Source of the DNA: an uncultured Bacilli bacterium
Lineage (GTDB): Bacteria > Bacillota_I > Bacilli_A > RF39 > UBA660
Direction of reading: 5' to 3'
Assembly: GCA_944364705.1 (NCBI GenBank)
Contig: CALVWH010000049.1
Coordinates: 1 to 21,965, forward strand
DNA length: 21,965 nt
This document shows positions 7,460-15,268 of the stretch, piece by piece. A program made the position numbers and the translations under genes. Under the pieces are notes generated by a model. The model did not search any database. It was not told where the DNA came from and worked only from the letters and a program-made list of their open reading frames with translations. Position 1 is the stretch's first letter. The number at the start of each line of letters is the position of its first letter.

Positions 7460-9991
7460 TTATAACATTTGTTTTAACTCATATAATATATTTAAAGCTT
7501 GCATTGGACTAATTTCTAAAGGATTTAAACTTTCGATTTTTTCTTCAATTTTGCTTTTTTTCGGAATTAAATCATCGATTGGTAAAGCTTCTTGAACTTT
7601 GACATCTCGTTTTGCTTCTTTTGTTTCATAAATATTTAAAATGGTATCTGCACGTTTAATTAATTCTTCTGGAAGTTTTGCTAGTTTAGCAACATGAATT
7701 CCATAACTTTTATCAATGCTTCCTTCTTTTATTTTGTGCAAAAAGGTTAAATTTCCATTCTCTTCATGAGCACTTACATGAATATTTTTTAAATGTTTTA
7801 AGTTTTTTTCTAAATCAGTTAGTTCATGATAATGTGTAGAGAATAACGTTTTGCAATGAATTTTATTATGGATATATTCGATAATGGCTTGGGCTAATGC
7901 CATTCCATCAAAGGTTGCGGTTCCTCTTCCTAATTCGTCAAATAAGATTAAACTATTTTCAGTGGCATTGCTAATCGCGTGATTTGCTTCGATCATTTCT
8001 ACCATGAACGTAGATTCTCCGCTAACTAAATCGTCGCTTGCTCCAATTCTCGTATAAATCGCATCAAAAATTGGAAGTCTTGCTTCAGTGCAAGGAACAA
8101 AGCAGCCAATTTGTGCCATAATAACGGTAATCGCAAGTTGTCTCATATAGGTAGATTTTCCGGCCATATTTGGTCCGGTTATTAAGCAAATAGACGTATT
8201 TTCGTCCATGATAATATCGTTTGGAACGTATTCGCTATCCAAAACTTTTTCTACTACAGGATGACGATCGTCTTTTAAATACAAGTCATGTTTTGTGGTT
8301 AACGTTGGTCTTACGTAACCATTTTCTTCGGTTACGGTTGCAAATGACTGCATGACATCGATTTCACTAATAATTTTGGCGATTTCTTGTAATTTTGGAA
8401 TAAAGGTTTTGGTATATTCTCGTATTTCTAAGAATAAGGAATATTCTAATTCGATAATTTTTTCTTCAGCATTTAAAATCAAAGCTTCTTTTTCTTTTAA
8501 AATGGGACTAATATATCGTTCGCAGTTCGCAAGAGTTTGTCTTCTTTCATATCCATATTCTTCTTTGATTAATCCGGTTTGTCCTTTGGATACTTCGATG
8601 TAATATCCAAAAACACGATTATACCCTACTTTTAAATTTTTAATTCCGGTTCTTTCTTTTTCTTCGCTTTCGAATTTTGCGATAAAGTCTTTCCCACCTT
8701 TTCGAAGGGATTTTAATTCATCTAATTCTTGATGGTATCCTTCTTTGATTAAATATCCTTCTTTCAAAGTCATTGGTGGATTTTCATAAATACTTTTTTC
8801 AAGTTTTTGATATAAATCATCGACATTTTCTAAGGTTTTTTCATAGTGTAATTCTTGTAAAATCTGATTGATTTTTGGAAGTACTTTTAAGGAGGTTTTT
8901 AGTTGTAAAAGATCTCTTGCGTTCGCACTTCCAAAAGCAATTCTTCCAGAAAGTCTTTCTAAATCATAAACTTCTAGTAAGTATTTACATAAATCATCTT
9001 TTTTCATAAATTCGTTTAATAAGGTTTCTACAATATCGTATCTTTTTTCAATGTCTTCTTTTTTTACTAAAGGATTTTCTAACATGTTTTTTAATCTACG
9101 AGATCCCATGGCAGTTTTGGTTTTATCTAAAAGCCATAATAAGGAATAGTTTCTTTGTTTTAATCTTAAAGTTTCTACCAATTCTAAATTTCGTTTTGTA
9201 TGAATATCCATTTTTAAAAAGTTTTTGTTTTCTTTGACAATTGCTTTTTGTAAATGAGAAAGATCTCTTTTTTGTGTTTCTTTTACATATCCTAAAAGAT
9301 GTTTAATTGCTTTTTGATACCGAAAGTCTTCAATCTCTTCATAAATATATGCATAAGATGCATCTTCTAGTTCATCTTCATAATAGGAAATGGTAATTTT
9401 GAATTGATCTCGCAGTAAAGCAACAATTTTTGGATCTAATTTTTCGCTTACAACAATTTCTTTGATCCCTAAACTAACGATTTCACTTACTAATTTGGAT
9501 GAATTGTGTTCCATGAAAAAAACAAAAATTTCTCCGGTAGAAATGTCAGCATAACTTACGGCATATCCATGGTGTAAGTCCACAATATTTCCAACATAGT
9601 TGTTTTCTTGTTTGTGTAAGTATTGATCCATCACGGTTCCTTTGCTAATGATTTGAATGATTCCTCTTTTTACAATTCCTTTTGCGGTTTTTGGATCTTC
9701 TAGTTGTTCACAAATTCCGATTTTATATCCTTTGTCTACTAATTTTTCTATATATACATTGGCAGCATGATGAGGAATTCCACACATGGGAATTCTTTCT
9801 TCTAATCCTGCGTTTTTTCCGGTTAAGGTAAGCTCTAATTCTCTAGAAACTAAAATAGCATCTTCAAAAAACATTTCATAAAAATCACCGAGGCGATAAA
9901 ATAAAATAATGTCTTTGTTTTTCTCTTTGATTTCTAAATATTGTTTCATCATTGGCGTTACTTTTGTCTGATCTACTTCTTCTCTTGTCAT
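7460..9991 (-). CDS. mutS: DNA mismatch repair protein MutS
   Basis: ATP-dependent mismatch recognition protein that recruits MutL. Residue numbers here count from the upstream ATG at 10003 (847 residues). Visible: the mismatch-binding Phe-x-Glu motif in GDFYEMF (F41, E43), PMCGIPHHA (72-80) of domain I, the connector/lever/clamp region, Walker A GPNMAGKST (610-618), Walker B DELGRGT (689-695), STHYHEL, and the C-terminal segment ISPMQALNILYELK. The usual TSTFDG reads TATFDG, with Ala for Ser at about 696. I prefer ATG at 9991 (residue 5 of the longer ORF): it has GGTGATGG just upstream, whereas ATG 10003 has no ribosome binding site and falls at or before the predicted transcription start. 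mutL is not adjacent; a small membrane protein follows instead. Confidence 0.97.
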   Translation of the reverse strand: MTREEVDQTKVTPMMKQYLEIKEKNKDIILFYRLGDFYEMFFEDAILVSRELELTLTGKNAGLEERIPMCGIPHHAANVYIEKLVDKGYKIGICEQLEDPKTAKGIVKRGIIQIISKGTVMDQYLHKQENNYVGNIVDLHHGYAVSYADISTGEIFVFFMEHNSSKLVSEIVSLGIKEIVVSEKLDPKIVALLRDQFKITISYYEDELEDASYAYIYEEIEDFRYQKAIKHLLGYVKETQKRDLSHLQKAIVKENKNFLKMDIHTKRNLELVETLRLKQRNYSLLWLLDKTKTAMGSRRLKNMLENPLVKKEDIEKRYDIVETLLNEFMKKDDLCKYLLEVYDLERLSGRIAFGSANARDLLQLKTSLKVLPKINQILQELHYEKTLENVDDLYQKLEKSIYENPPMTLKEGYLIKEGYHQELDELKSLRKGGKDFIAKFESEEKERTGIKNLKVGYNRVFGYYIEVSKGQTGLIKEEYGYERRQTLANCERYISPILKEKEALILNAEEKIIELEYSLFLEIREYTKTFIPKLQEIAKIISEIDVMQSFATVTEENGYVRPTLTTKHDLYLKDDRHPVVEKVLDSEYVPNDIIMDENTSICLITGPNMAGKSTYMRQLAITVIMAQIGCFVPCTEARLPIFDAIYTRIGASDDLVSGESTFMVEMIEANHAISNATENSLILFDELGRGTATFDGMALAQAIIEYIHNKIHCKTLFSTHYHELTDLEKNLKHLKNIHVSAHEENGNLTFLHKIKEGSIDKSYGIHVAKLAKLPEELIKRADTILNIYETKEAKRDVKVQEALPIDDLIPKKSKIEEKIESLNPLEISPMQALNILYELKQML

Positions 9992-10008
9992 TTCCATCAC
10001 CATAGATT

Positions 10009-10017
10009 ATTGTATCA
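10009..10017 (-). promoter_or_regulatory. Extended -10 promoter of mutS
   Basis: The minus strand reads TGATACAAT (5 of 6 in the hexamer, plus the TG extension). The TG begins immediately at the end of the upstream U-tract. Transcription would start near 10002, arguing that translation begins at 9991 and not 10003. The -35 region falls in the terminator loop and 3' arm and is poor. Confidence 0.55.
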
Positions 10018-10045
10018 AAAAAAAGAAAAGAAATCCATCTTTTCT
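10017..10045 (-). terminator. Intrinsic terminator of the phosphodiester glycosidase operon
   Basis: A perfect 8-bp inverted repeat AGAAAAGA/TCTTTTCT (10045-10038 and 10031-10024) with loop TGGATT is followed by about eight T (10024-10017). The first two bases of the stem are the AG of the stop codon TAG (10046-10044). Confidence 0.8.
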
Positions 10046-11048
10046 ATTTAATTAAGCCAAATCCGCTTACAATGGAACGTCCATTTTTTATTTTTTGACC
10101 ATAGACATTCATTGGGTTATTAATAAGGTCTCCTTTAATAACTAATTGTGCTGAAGTTCCTCCATCTAGATTAGCAGCATTATAAGCTCCATATAGTTTT
10201 AAGGTTTCTGTAACTTCTTTTAAGTTTGGTCCATTGGTATGAACACCTTCGGTTACTAGGAATAAAACGACTCCATCTTTTCTTTGGGCAATCGCAACTC
10301 TTGCGGCTCTATCATATCCACCGGATTCTGAGTTATATTGCATTGTTTTTCCATTAACAATTAAGAATGGTCCGAATTGTAAAGCATCGCGCATTCCATT
10401 TTTAATAGCACCTTCTGCAGTATCATGGGTTAAGAATAATTTATTATCGTTCGTAAATCCAATTAAATCTTGTGCATCGTTACTATCAGACCAAATGACT
10501 TTTCCATCTTTAATTAAATATCCTAGCGGAATATCACTTCCCCATCCATCTGGATCGGCAAACATTCCTCCGTTGATACAAACAAGTCCACCAACACGGT
10601 TACACATTTTGTAAAGTCTTTCTGCTCCATTTCCAGTGTTGAAGGTTGGAGAAGTAATGAGTTCTACTTTTGATGCATCATAGATAGCAACTAGATGAGC
10701 ATCGTATTTTCCTACTTTTACTTCTAAATATTTATAATCTTCATTTCCTGGATCTCTGGTTAAGATTGCTTCATCATATTCGTTATCGTAATGATCTTTT
10801 TCGGCATTATCAAAGGTAATATCATCTAAGTCAATTTTATCGGTAATTGGAATATAGGTGTTTGCTTCTAATACTTCAGCAACTGTTTTTTCAGAATAAA
10901 AGGTATACGCAATATATTGATGGGTTTTTGTTACCATAGCAGTACTAATTAAAGTGTTTCGAAAATCTTTAAAAGGACCATAAAAAATGAAAAAGCAAAT
11001 GGCAATTAAGGTATCAATAATAGCCATAATGATGGTAAATTTTTTCAT
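10044..11048 (-). CDS. Membrane-anchored phosphodiester glycosidase (NAGPA family)
   Basis: 334 residues: an N-terminal membrane anchor (about 4-23), a linker, then a NAGPA/phosphodiester glycosidase domain from about 115 to the end. Family hallmarks seen: INGGMF (158-163), FGPFLIVNGK (225-234), RAARVAIAQ (247-255), NLDGGTSAQ (293-301) and GRSIVSGFGL (323-332). Members remove or hydrolyse sugars held by phosphodiester links (the mammalian member uncovers mannose-6-phosphate; bacterial ones act on cell-surface or exported glycopolymers). The orientation suggests an extracellular catalytic domain. The start lies 2 nt after the stop of the upstream DUF6273-like gene, so the two are co-transcribed. 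Substrate is unknown; a wall or capsular glycopolymer with phosphodiester linkages is a reasonable inference given the neighbouring polysaccharide cluster. Confidence 0.92.
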   Translation of the reverse strand: MKKFTIIMAIIDTLIAICFFIFYGPFKDFRNTLISTAMVTKTHQYIAYTFYSEKTVAEVLEANTYIPITDKIDLDDITFDNAEKDHYDNEYDEAILTRDPGNEDYKYLEVKVGKYDAHLVAIYDASKVELITSPTFNTGNGAERLYKMCNRVGGLVCINGGMFADPDGWGSDIPLGYLIKDGKVIWSDSNDAQDLIGFTNDNKLFLTHDTAEGAIKNGMRDALQFGPFLIVNGKTMQYNSESGGYDRAARVAIAQRKDGVVLFLVTEGVHTNGPNLKEVTETLKLYGAYNAANLDGGTSAQLVIKGDLINNPMNVYGQKIKNGRSIVSGFGLIK

Positions 11049-11050
11049 CT

Positions 11051-12388
11051 TTATACCTCCAATTCGTAAGGACTAGAAGCTGTCCCGTTTCCTGATTTTA
11101 TTTTATAAGTACTTTTAATAGAAATTGCTGGTCTTATTGCATTTACTCGAGATACTCGGTGATAAGATAATTTTTCTCCATAGGTATAAACAATACCAGA
11201 TTCTTTTGGTGTTAGCATATAGTAAGTATCTAAATCATGATTAAATTTTAAATCGGCTACGGTATAGGTTCCAACTTTTGCTTCAACAAAGGAAGAAGTG
11301 ATATCTTCATAACTTGTATCGTATGCTCCCGTATACCATTTGGCATCTAACAATAAGTCTTTATAAGATAATGATTCATAATAGGTATGATTTAAGAAAT
11401 ATCCTAAAGAGGTAGAAACTTCGGTATTGTAGATATTGGAATTGTTATTATAAATTTTTTTCGTTTCTCCATTGTTATAAAGGTTTGCAGAAATCATTTT
11501 CATATCGTTTTTATTTTTTTCATAAATAATCCAAGTATCTTCTCCTAATTTTACATAGGAACCAATGCGAAGTTCTTTTTTATCCTCTTCGATGATAAAA
11601 GGATCATTTTCTTTTCCAGTACCACTTTTTAAAGCTACGGTACTATTTAAAGTAACCACTGGTTTAATTCGGTACGTTTCTTCTGGAACATCGGATGAAA
11701 TTCCACTTTCACTAACATACCATGGTTTTGTAGAAGAGGCATCGCTTGTCCAAAGAGAATCCCCATCGTTAATAAACGTTTTCCCATTTACTTGACTATT
11801 TACATAATCATTTAAACTAATTAGTTTTACATAAGAATCTTTATTGGTTTTATTACAAGTAATTTTGTTAATATCTTCTACGGTATCGGTACATATCGTT
11901 GTTTTTACTAAATAATCGGTATTTAACATGCTTAAAAATTTATCATTTAAATATTTGTGAATATCGGATTTGATATAGGTTGTGATTTCACTATTCCATT
12001 TTAAATCATTGATTTGTTCATTCAAAACCATATCAATAGTTCCATCGTTGTTTATTTTTAAAATACGCCAAGTAAGTCCTGCAAATGTAAGGTAGTTATC
12101 AACGTTTTCTCCTTTGAATAAATAAGCAGAATTTACTTTATATAATCCGTCATTTTCATAAACTACGGTATTGTTTTTTTCAATATAACTAGAAAGTAAA
12201 TCTATTTTTTCTCCATTTTCTGCTTTTGGATTATAAATTCGATAATATTTTACTAACCGATATCCATAAAAGCATAGACAAAAAATTAAAAAGCACAAAC
12301 TATAAACACAGAAAATAAAAGACGCAAGTTTTGCTTTTTTTACTTTTCTCTTTTTGTTTTTTGATGTTTTTTTTGTTTCTTTCTTCAT
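11051..12388 (-). CDS. Anchored surface protein with two DUF6273-like modules
   Basis: 445 residues. A very basic cytoplasmic N-terminus (KKETKKTSKNKKRKVKKAK) precedes one membrane segment (about 22-42), so the rest should be extracellular. Two related modules follow, about 90-266 and 274-445. Each starts with a strand pair ending in a Trp (LTWRILKINNDGTIDM; DTWIIYEKNKNDMKM), contains a Leu-Asn segment (HKYLNDKF; GYFLNHTYY), and ends alike: YRIKPVVTLNSTVALKSGTG (239-258) and NAIRPAISIKSTYKIKSGNG (416-435), then a proline-containing tail (NDPF; SSPY). This matches my memory of DUF6273-type domains common in gut Firmicutes; function is unknown and binding or adhesion is only a guess. ATG at 12388 follows AAAGGTGAAG and the best promoter in the window. 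Confidence 0.85.
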   Translation of the reverse strand: MKKETKKTSKNKKRKVKKAKLASFIFCVYSLCFLIFCLCFYGYRLVKYYRIYNPKAENGEKIDLLSSYIEKNNTVVYENDGLYKVNSAYLFKGENVDNYLTFAGLTWRILKINNDGTIDMVLNEQINDLKWNSEITTYIKSDIHKYLNDKFLSMLNTDYLVKTTICTDTVEDINKITCNKTNKDSYVKLISLNDYVNSQVNGKTFINDGDSLWTSDASSTKPWYVSESGISSDVPEETYRIKPVVTLNSTVALKSGTGKENDPFIIEEDKKELRIGSYVKLGEDTWIIYEKNKNDMKMISANLYNNGETKKIYNNNSNIYNTEVSTSLGYFLNHTYYESLSYKDLLLDAKWYTGAYDTSYEDITSSFVEAKVGTYTVADLKFNHDLDTYYMLTPKESGIVYTYGEKLSYHRVSRVNAIRPAISIKSTYKIKSGNGTASSPYELEV

Positions 12389-12412
12389 ATCTTCACCTTT
12401 TACCTAGTTAAC

Positions 12413-12441
12413 ATTATAACAAATCTATTCTGATTATTCAA
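12413..12441 (-). promoter_or_regulatory. Promoter of the DUF6273/phosphodiester glycosidase operon
   Basis: The minus strand has TTGAAT (12441-12436), a 17-nt spacer, and TGTTATAAT (12421-12413), so -35, spacing, TG extension and a perfect -10 are all present. The predicted leader is about 18 nt. The rest of the 99-bp gap (12389-12487) holds a 14-bp A/T-only palindrome at 12475-12488, with no U-tract and no clear terminator for the acyltransferase gene. Confidence 0.75.
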
Positions 12442-12487
12442 GTATTAACAAATTATGAAAATATTAATTCAATTATAAAAATTTTTA

Positions 12488-13486
12488 TTATCGAACTGGA
12501 ATTAGTTTTTTTCGAACAATTCCTAGCAAAGAAGAAAGGGAAAAAACCGTCAGAAAAATTAAGGGAAGGTAAAGAAAAATTCGATGTTGTCCAATTACAT
12601 CAAAGGAAAATGTTTTAGAGAACCATGGATAAACTAATTTATCAATCAGACTAGAAGCTAAATAAATGTCAAAAGAAAGTTTTGAAAAATAAGCGACGAT
12701 TTTCTTTAAAAATTTATTTTTGATTTGTAAATCGTAACAAAGTAAAAATACAAGTATGGTGTTTACCATAGTTAAAAAACTTTCATAATTAAGTTCGGCT
12801 AAAAATTGGTAAGTATATATGAAAAATTGATTCAATAACAAAAGTAAAAGTAAAGTTTTTTTAGAAACTTTTGGCTTTGTATCAGCAATAAATTTTCCTA
12901 ATATATAATATCCAATAAAAGAAGTACTTCCAACCCAATAACCTGGTAATGAAAAAACACTTCCAAAAAGTTGATTAAAAATGGTTGGTAAAAAACAAGA
13001 AAATATCATTAATCCTACAAGAATTTTTCGATCTCTTTTCAAAAGCGATTCATACCCATTATTAATTATTGGTGACATGAAATATAAACCAATATACATA
13101 TTTACATACCAAGAATAATGACATGCTTTAAAAGACGTTAATTGTACTAAAAAATTTTTAAAATTAATATCATTTATAGTTTTTCCTACAATATTTAAGA
13201 TAAAATACTCAATAATACTATAAAATAGCCAAATAATAAGAATAGATCCAATAGATTTAAAAAAAGATAAATTATATGTTTTCTTTTTATTTAAATAACC
13301 AGTTAATACTAAAAAAAGAGGAACACACATCATACAGAAATTTCTTACAACACTTTGCATTCGAAGACTAATTCCAGACATTGGTGCAGCATAATAATGG
13401 GTATTTAGAAAAAAATGTACAAATAAAACACAAACAACTGCAAGTACACGTAATAAATCTAAACCAAAAATTCTTTTTTCTTTCAT
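12488..13486 (-). CDS. Acyltransferase 3 family membrane protein (putative polysaccharide O-acetyltransferase)
   Basis: 332 residues with about ten hydrophobic segments. The N-terminus LDLLRVLAVVCVLFVHFF (residues 9-26), with Asp10, Arg13 and His24, is the hallmark of the acyltransferase 3 family, as is WYVNMYIGLYFMSPI in the middle. Members such as OatA and WecH move acetyl groups across the membrane onto peptidoglycan, capsule or other glycans. There is no C-terminal SGNH domain, which would make it an integral-membrane-only version. It follows the deacetylase gene after 63 bp with no convincing promoter, so it is probably the last gene of the polysaccharide operon. The start is uncertain: GGAG sits only 1 nt before ATG 13486, while a stronger GGAAGGAG lies about 30 nt upstream. 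Confidence 0.9.
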   Translation of the reverse strand: MKEKRIFGLDLLRVLAVVCVLFVHFFLNTHYYAAPMSGISLRMQSVVRNFCMMCVPLFLVLTGYLNKKKTYNLSFFKSIGSILIIWLFYSIIEYFILNIVGKTINDINFKNFLVQLTSFKACHYSWYVNMYIGLYFMSPIINNGYESLLKRDRKILVGLMIFSCFLPTIFNQLFGSVFSLPGYWVGSTSFIGYYILGKFIADTKPKVSKKTLLLLLLLNQFFIYTYQFLAELNYESFLTMVNTILVFLLCYDLQIKNKFLKKIVAYFSKLSFDIYLASSLIDKLVYPWFSKTFSFDVIGQHRIFLYLPLIFLTVFSLSSLLGIVRKKLIPVR

Positions 13487-13549
13487 ACTCCTATTTCATC
13501 ATTTGTAAATGGTGATCTCCTTCCTTGTCTCGTTCCCTTTTATTCTTTT

Positions 13550-14779
13550 TTATAATTTTTTCTTAAAGTCTTCTAAGGTAGTATTGCTATAGACAACATA
13601 TCTTGGAATTTGCATCAAGTCTACTCCTACTTTTGCTTTGCGATTTCCTCCAATAAAGGCCATTTCAAATCCTGCTTGTTTTAAAAGTTCAATCGAATGA
13701 GAATTGTATTCATAAAAAGGATAACAAAAAACACTTGAACCACCAATACGATCTTGACTAGCTTTTAAATCTTCTAATATTTTTTCATCGCTCCAACATT
13801 TAATAGCTCCACCTTGTCCACCAGGACAAACTCCGGTGTTATGCATATTATGAGAATGAGATTCTACTTTTACATAATCCGTTTCAAATTCTTTTGGATC
13901 ATACCAAGCCGTAATTAAAAATAACGTAGCATTCATTTGATACTGTGTTAATAAGGTAACTCCTAGTTTTGCTAAATAACCATCATCAATCGTAATGGCT
14001 ACACTATTTTTTGGAAGACGAATTTCTCCTTTTAAAAACATTTTTAACTCTTCACTTGTTAAGGTTACATATTGATTTTGTTTTAAATATTCTAATTGTT
14101 CTATGAATTGATTTTTTGTATGACAAATAATTTGATCACAAGTTTCTACTTCTGGATCATAGAAAAAATGATAGTTTAAAACACTAACGGAATCCGTACT
14201 TTCGGTATCCGTATTTTGTGCAGGTACAACACTACCTTCTTCTTTCTTTATTTGATAAAGTTCTCCTTGATATTCGACAAAATAATATTGTTCTGTTTTT
14301 CGGTAAATTGGAAAACTTTGTTTTTCCTTTAATGTTATTTTTTTCTGATCTTCTTGAAATAACGTTAAATTTTCACCTTCTACATTTTCATTAAATGGTA
14401 AAAATCTTTGATATTGAGTATCTTTTTGTTTTTCTTCTCCTTTTGTAATAGAATCATAAAAAACATAAGTATCGGTATCTTTTATTTGAAAATATTGTTG
14501 TTCTTTTGATGGTTTATCGAAAGAAACAAGAGTTCCTTGATAAATAGTTCCAATTTCTTTATAAGAATCTCCATCTTTTTTATAAAGAGGACTATCTTTT
14601 GTTATTTGTGCATATTCATGATAATATTTTTCGGATGAATATACTGTTTTTTCTATGGTTTCCTTTTGTTTATGATCTTTTTGATTAAAAAAAGTAATAA
14701 AAATAAGAACCCCTAAAATCAAAAGAATCAAAATCAAGAAAATTATTTTAACTTCACTTTTTATTTTTCTTTTTTTCAT
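13550..14779 (-). CDS. Membrane-anchored polysaccharide deacetylase (NodB family) with SH3-like regions
   Basis: 409 residues: basic N-terminus, one membrane segment (about 12-31), two beta-rich SH3-like stretches (about 55-110 and 137-180), a Ser/Thr-rich linker, then a NodB/CE4 domain (about 198-409). The catalytic pattern is intact: TIDDGY with Asp265/Asp266, and HSHNMH (308-313) supplying the two metal-binding His of H-S/T-x-x-x-H. NYHFF, CYPFYEYN and QIPRY also fit the family. It would remove N-acetyl groups from an exported glycan or peptidoglycan outside the membrane, in the style of IcaB/PgaB. The gene starts 9 nt after the Alg13-like gene, whose stop codon overlaps its ribosome binding site TAGGAG, so it belongs to the polysaccharide operon. 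Substrate is inferred from context only. Confidence 0.92.
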   Translation of the reverse strand: MKKRKIKSEVKIIFLILILLILGVLIFITFFNQKDHKQKETIEKTVYSSEKYYHEYAQITKDSPLYKKDGDSYKEIGTIYQGTLVSFDKPSKEQQYFQIKDTDTYVFYDSITKGEEKQKDTQYQRFLPFNENVEGENLTLFQEDQKKITLKEKQSFPIYRKTEQYYFVEYQGELYQIKKEEGSVVPAQNTDTESTDSVSVLNYHFFYDPEVETCDQIICHTKNQFIEQLEYLKQNQYVTLTSEELKMFLKGEIRLPKNSVAITIDDGYLAKLGVTLLTQYQMNATLFLITAWYDPKEFETDYVKVESHSHNMHNTGVCPGGQGGAIKCWSDEKILEDLKASQDRIGGSSVFCYPFYEYNSHSIELLKQAGFEMAFIGGNRKAKVGVDLMQIPRYVVYSNTTLEDFKKKL

Positions 14780-14788
14780 ATTACACTC

Positions 14789-15268
14789 CTAATTTTCTTC
14801 AATAAAATTGGTAATTAGTTCAATCATTTTGTTATTGTTGCTTTTATATTTTTTAAATTTAAACGTTTTGCTTTTTTTTAAAATTTCTTCAAAAGAATCT
14901 CCTTCGTTATAAACTAACAAGTAGCCTTCTTTTGAGAAGGAAGATAATAATTCTTTTTGATGATCGTTAACATGTTCGTTATATTTTTTTAATCTTGGAG
15001 TTGCGATTATTTTTTTTCCAAGTTTCATCGCATCAAAAATAGATCCAACTCCTCCATGTGTAATTAATAAATCACAGTCATTCATATATTTTTGATATTC
15101 TTCCATTGGAATCATTCCTAAAATTTTCATTTTCGTAGATTCGAAATGGGTATGACCTGCTTGTACTACTACCTCTTCTTTTATATTTCCTTTTTCTATT
15201 TGCTCTTCTACTAATTTTATTAATCTTGGAAATGGTTTGTCTTGGGTTCCTAAGGTTACAAAAATCAA
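14789..15268 (-). CDS. Alg13-like glycosyltransferase catalytic subunit (PssE/CpsG type)
   Basis: Glycosyltransferase family 28 C-terminal-type domain that works with an Alg14-like membrane partner to add a sugar to a lipid-linked intermediate. Hallmarks: IFVTLGTQDKPFPRL at the N-terminus, GMIPMEEYQKYM, then DLLITHGGVGSIFDAM, the UDP-sugar-binding THGGVGS loop, and RLKKYNEHVNDHQ. I place the start at TTG 15268 (159 residues), because family members begin with (M)IFVTLGT, the TTG overlaps the upstream stop TGA as TTGA, and GGGGGGTGG lies about 4 nt before. GTG 15277 is an alternative. The open frame extends upstream to an ATG at 15322, but that part lies inside the Alg14 gene and is unlike the family. 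See the findings for the G6 run. Confidence 0.9.
   Translation of the reverse strand: MIFVTLGTQDKPFPRLIKLVEEQIEKGNIKEEVVVQAGHTHFESTKMKILGMIPMEEYQKYMNDCDLLITHGGVGSIFDAMKLGKKIIATPRLKKYNEHVNDHQKELLSSFSKEGYLLVYNEGDSFEEILKKSKTFKFKKYKSNNNKMIELITNFIEEN

Noticed and set aside
12475..12488. A/T-only palindrome after the acyltransferase gene as a terminator
   Set aside because: The stem is entirely A/T, and no U-tract follows on the minus strand.
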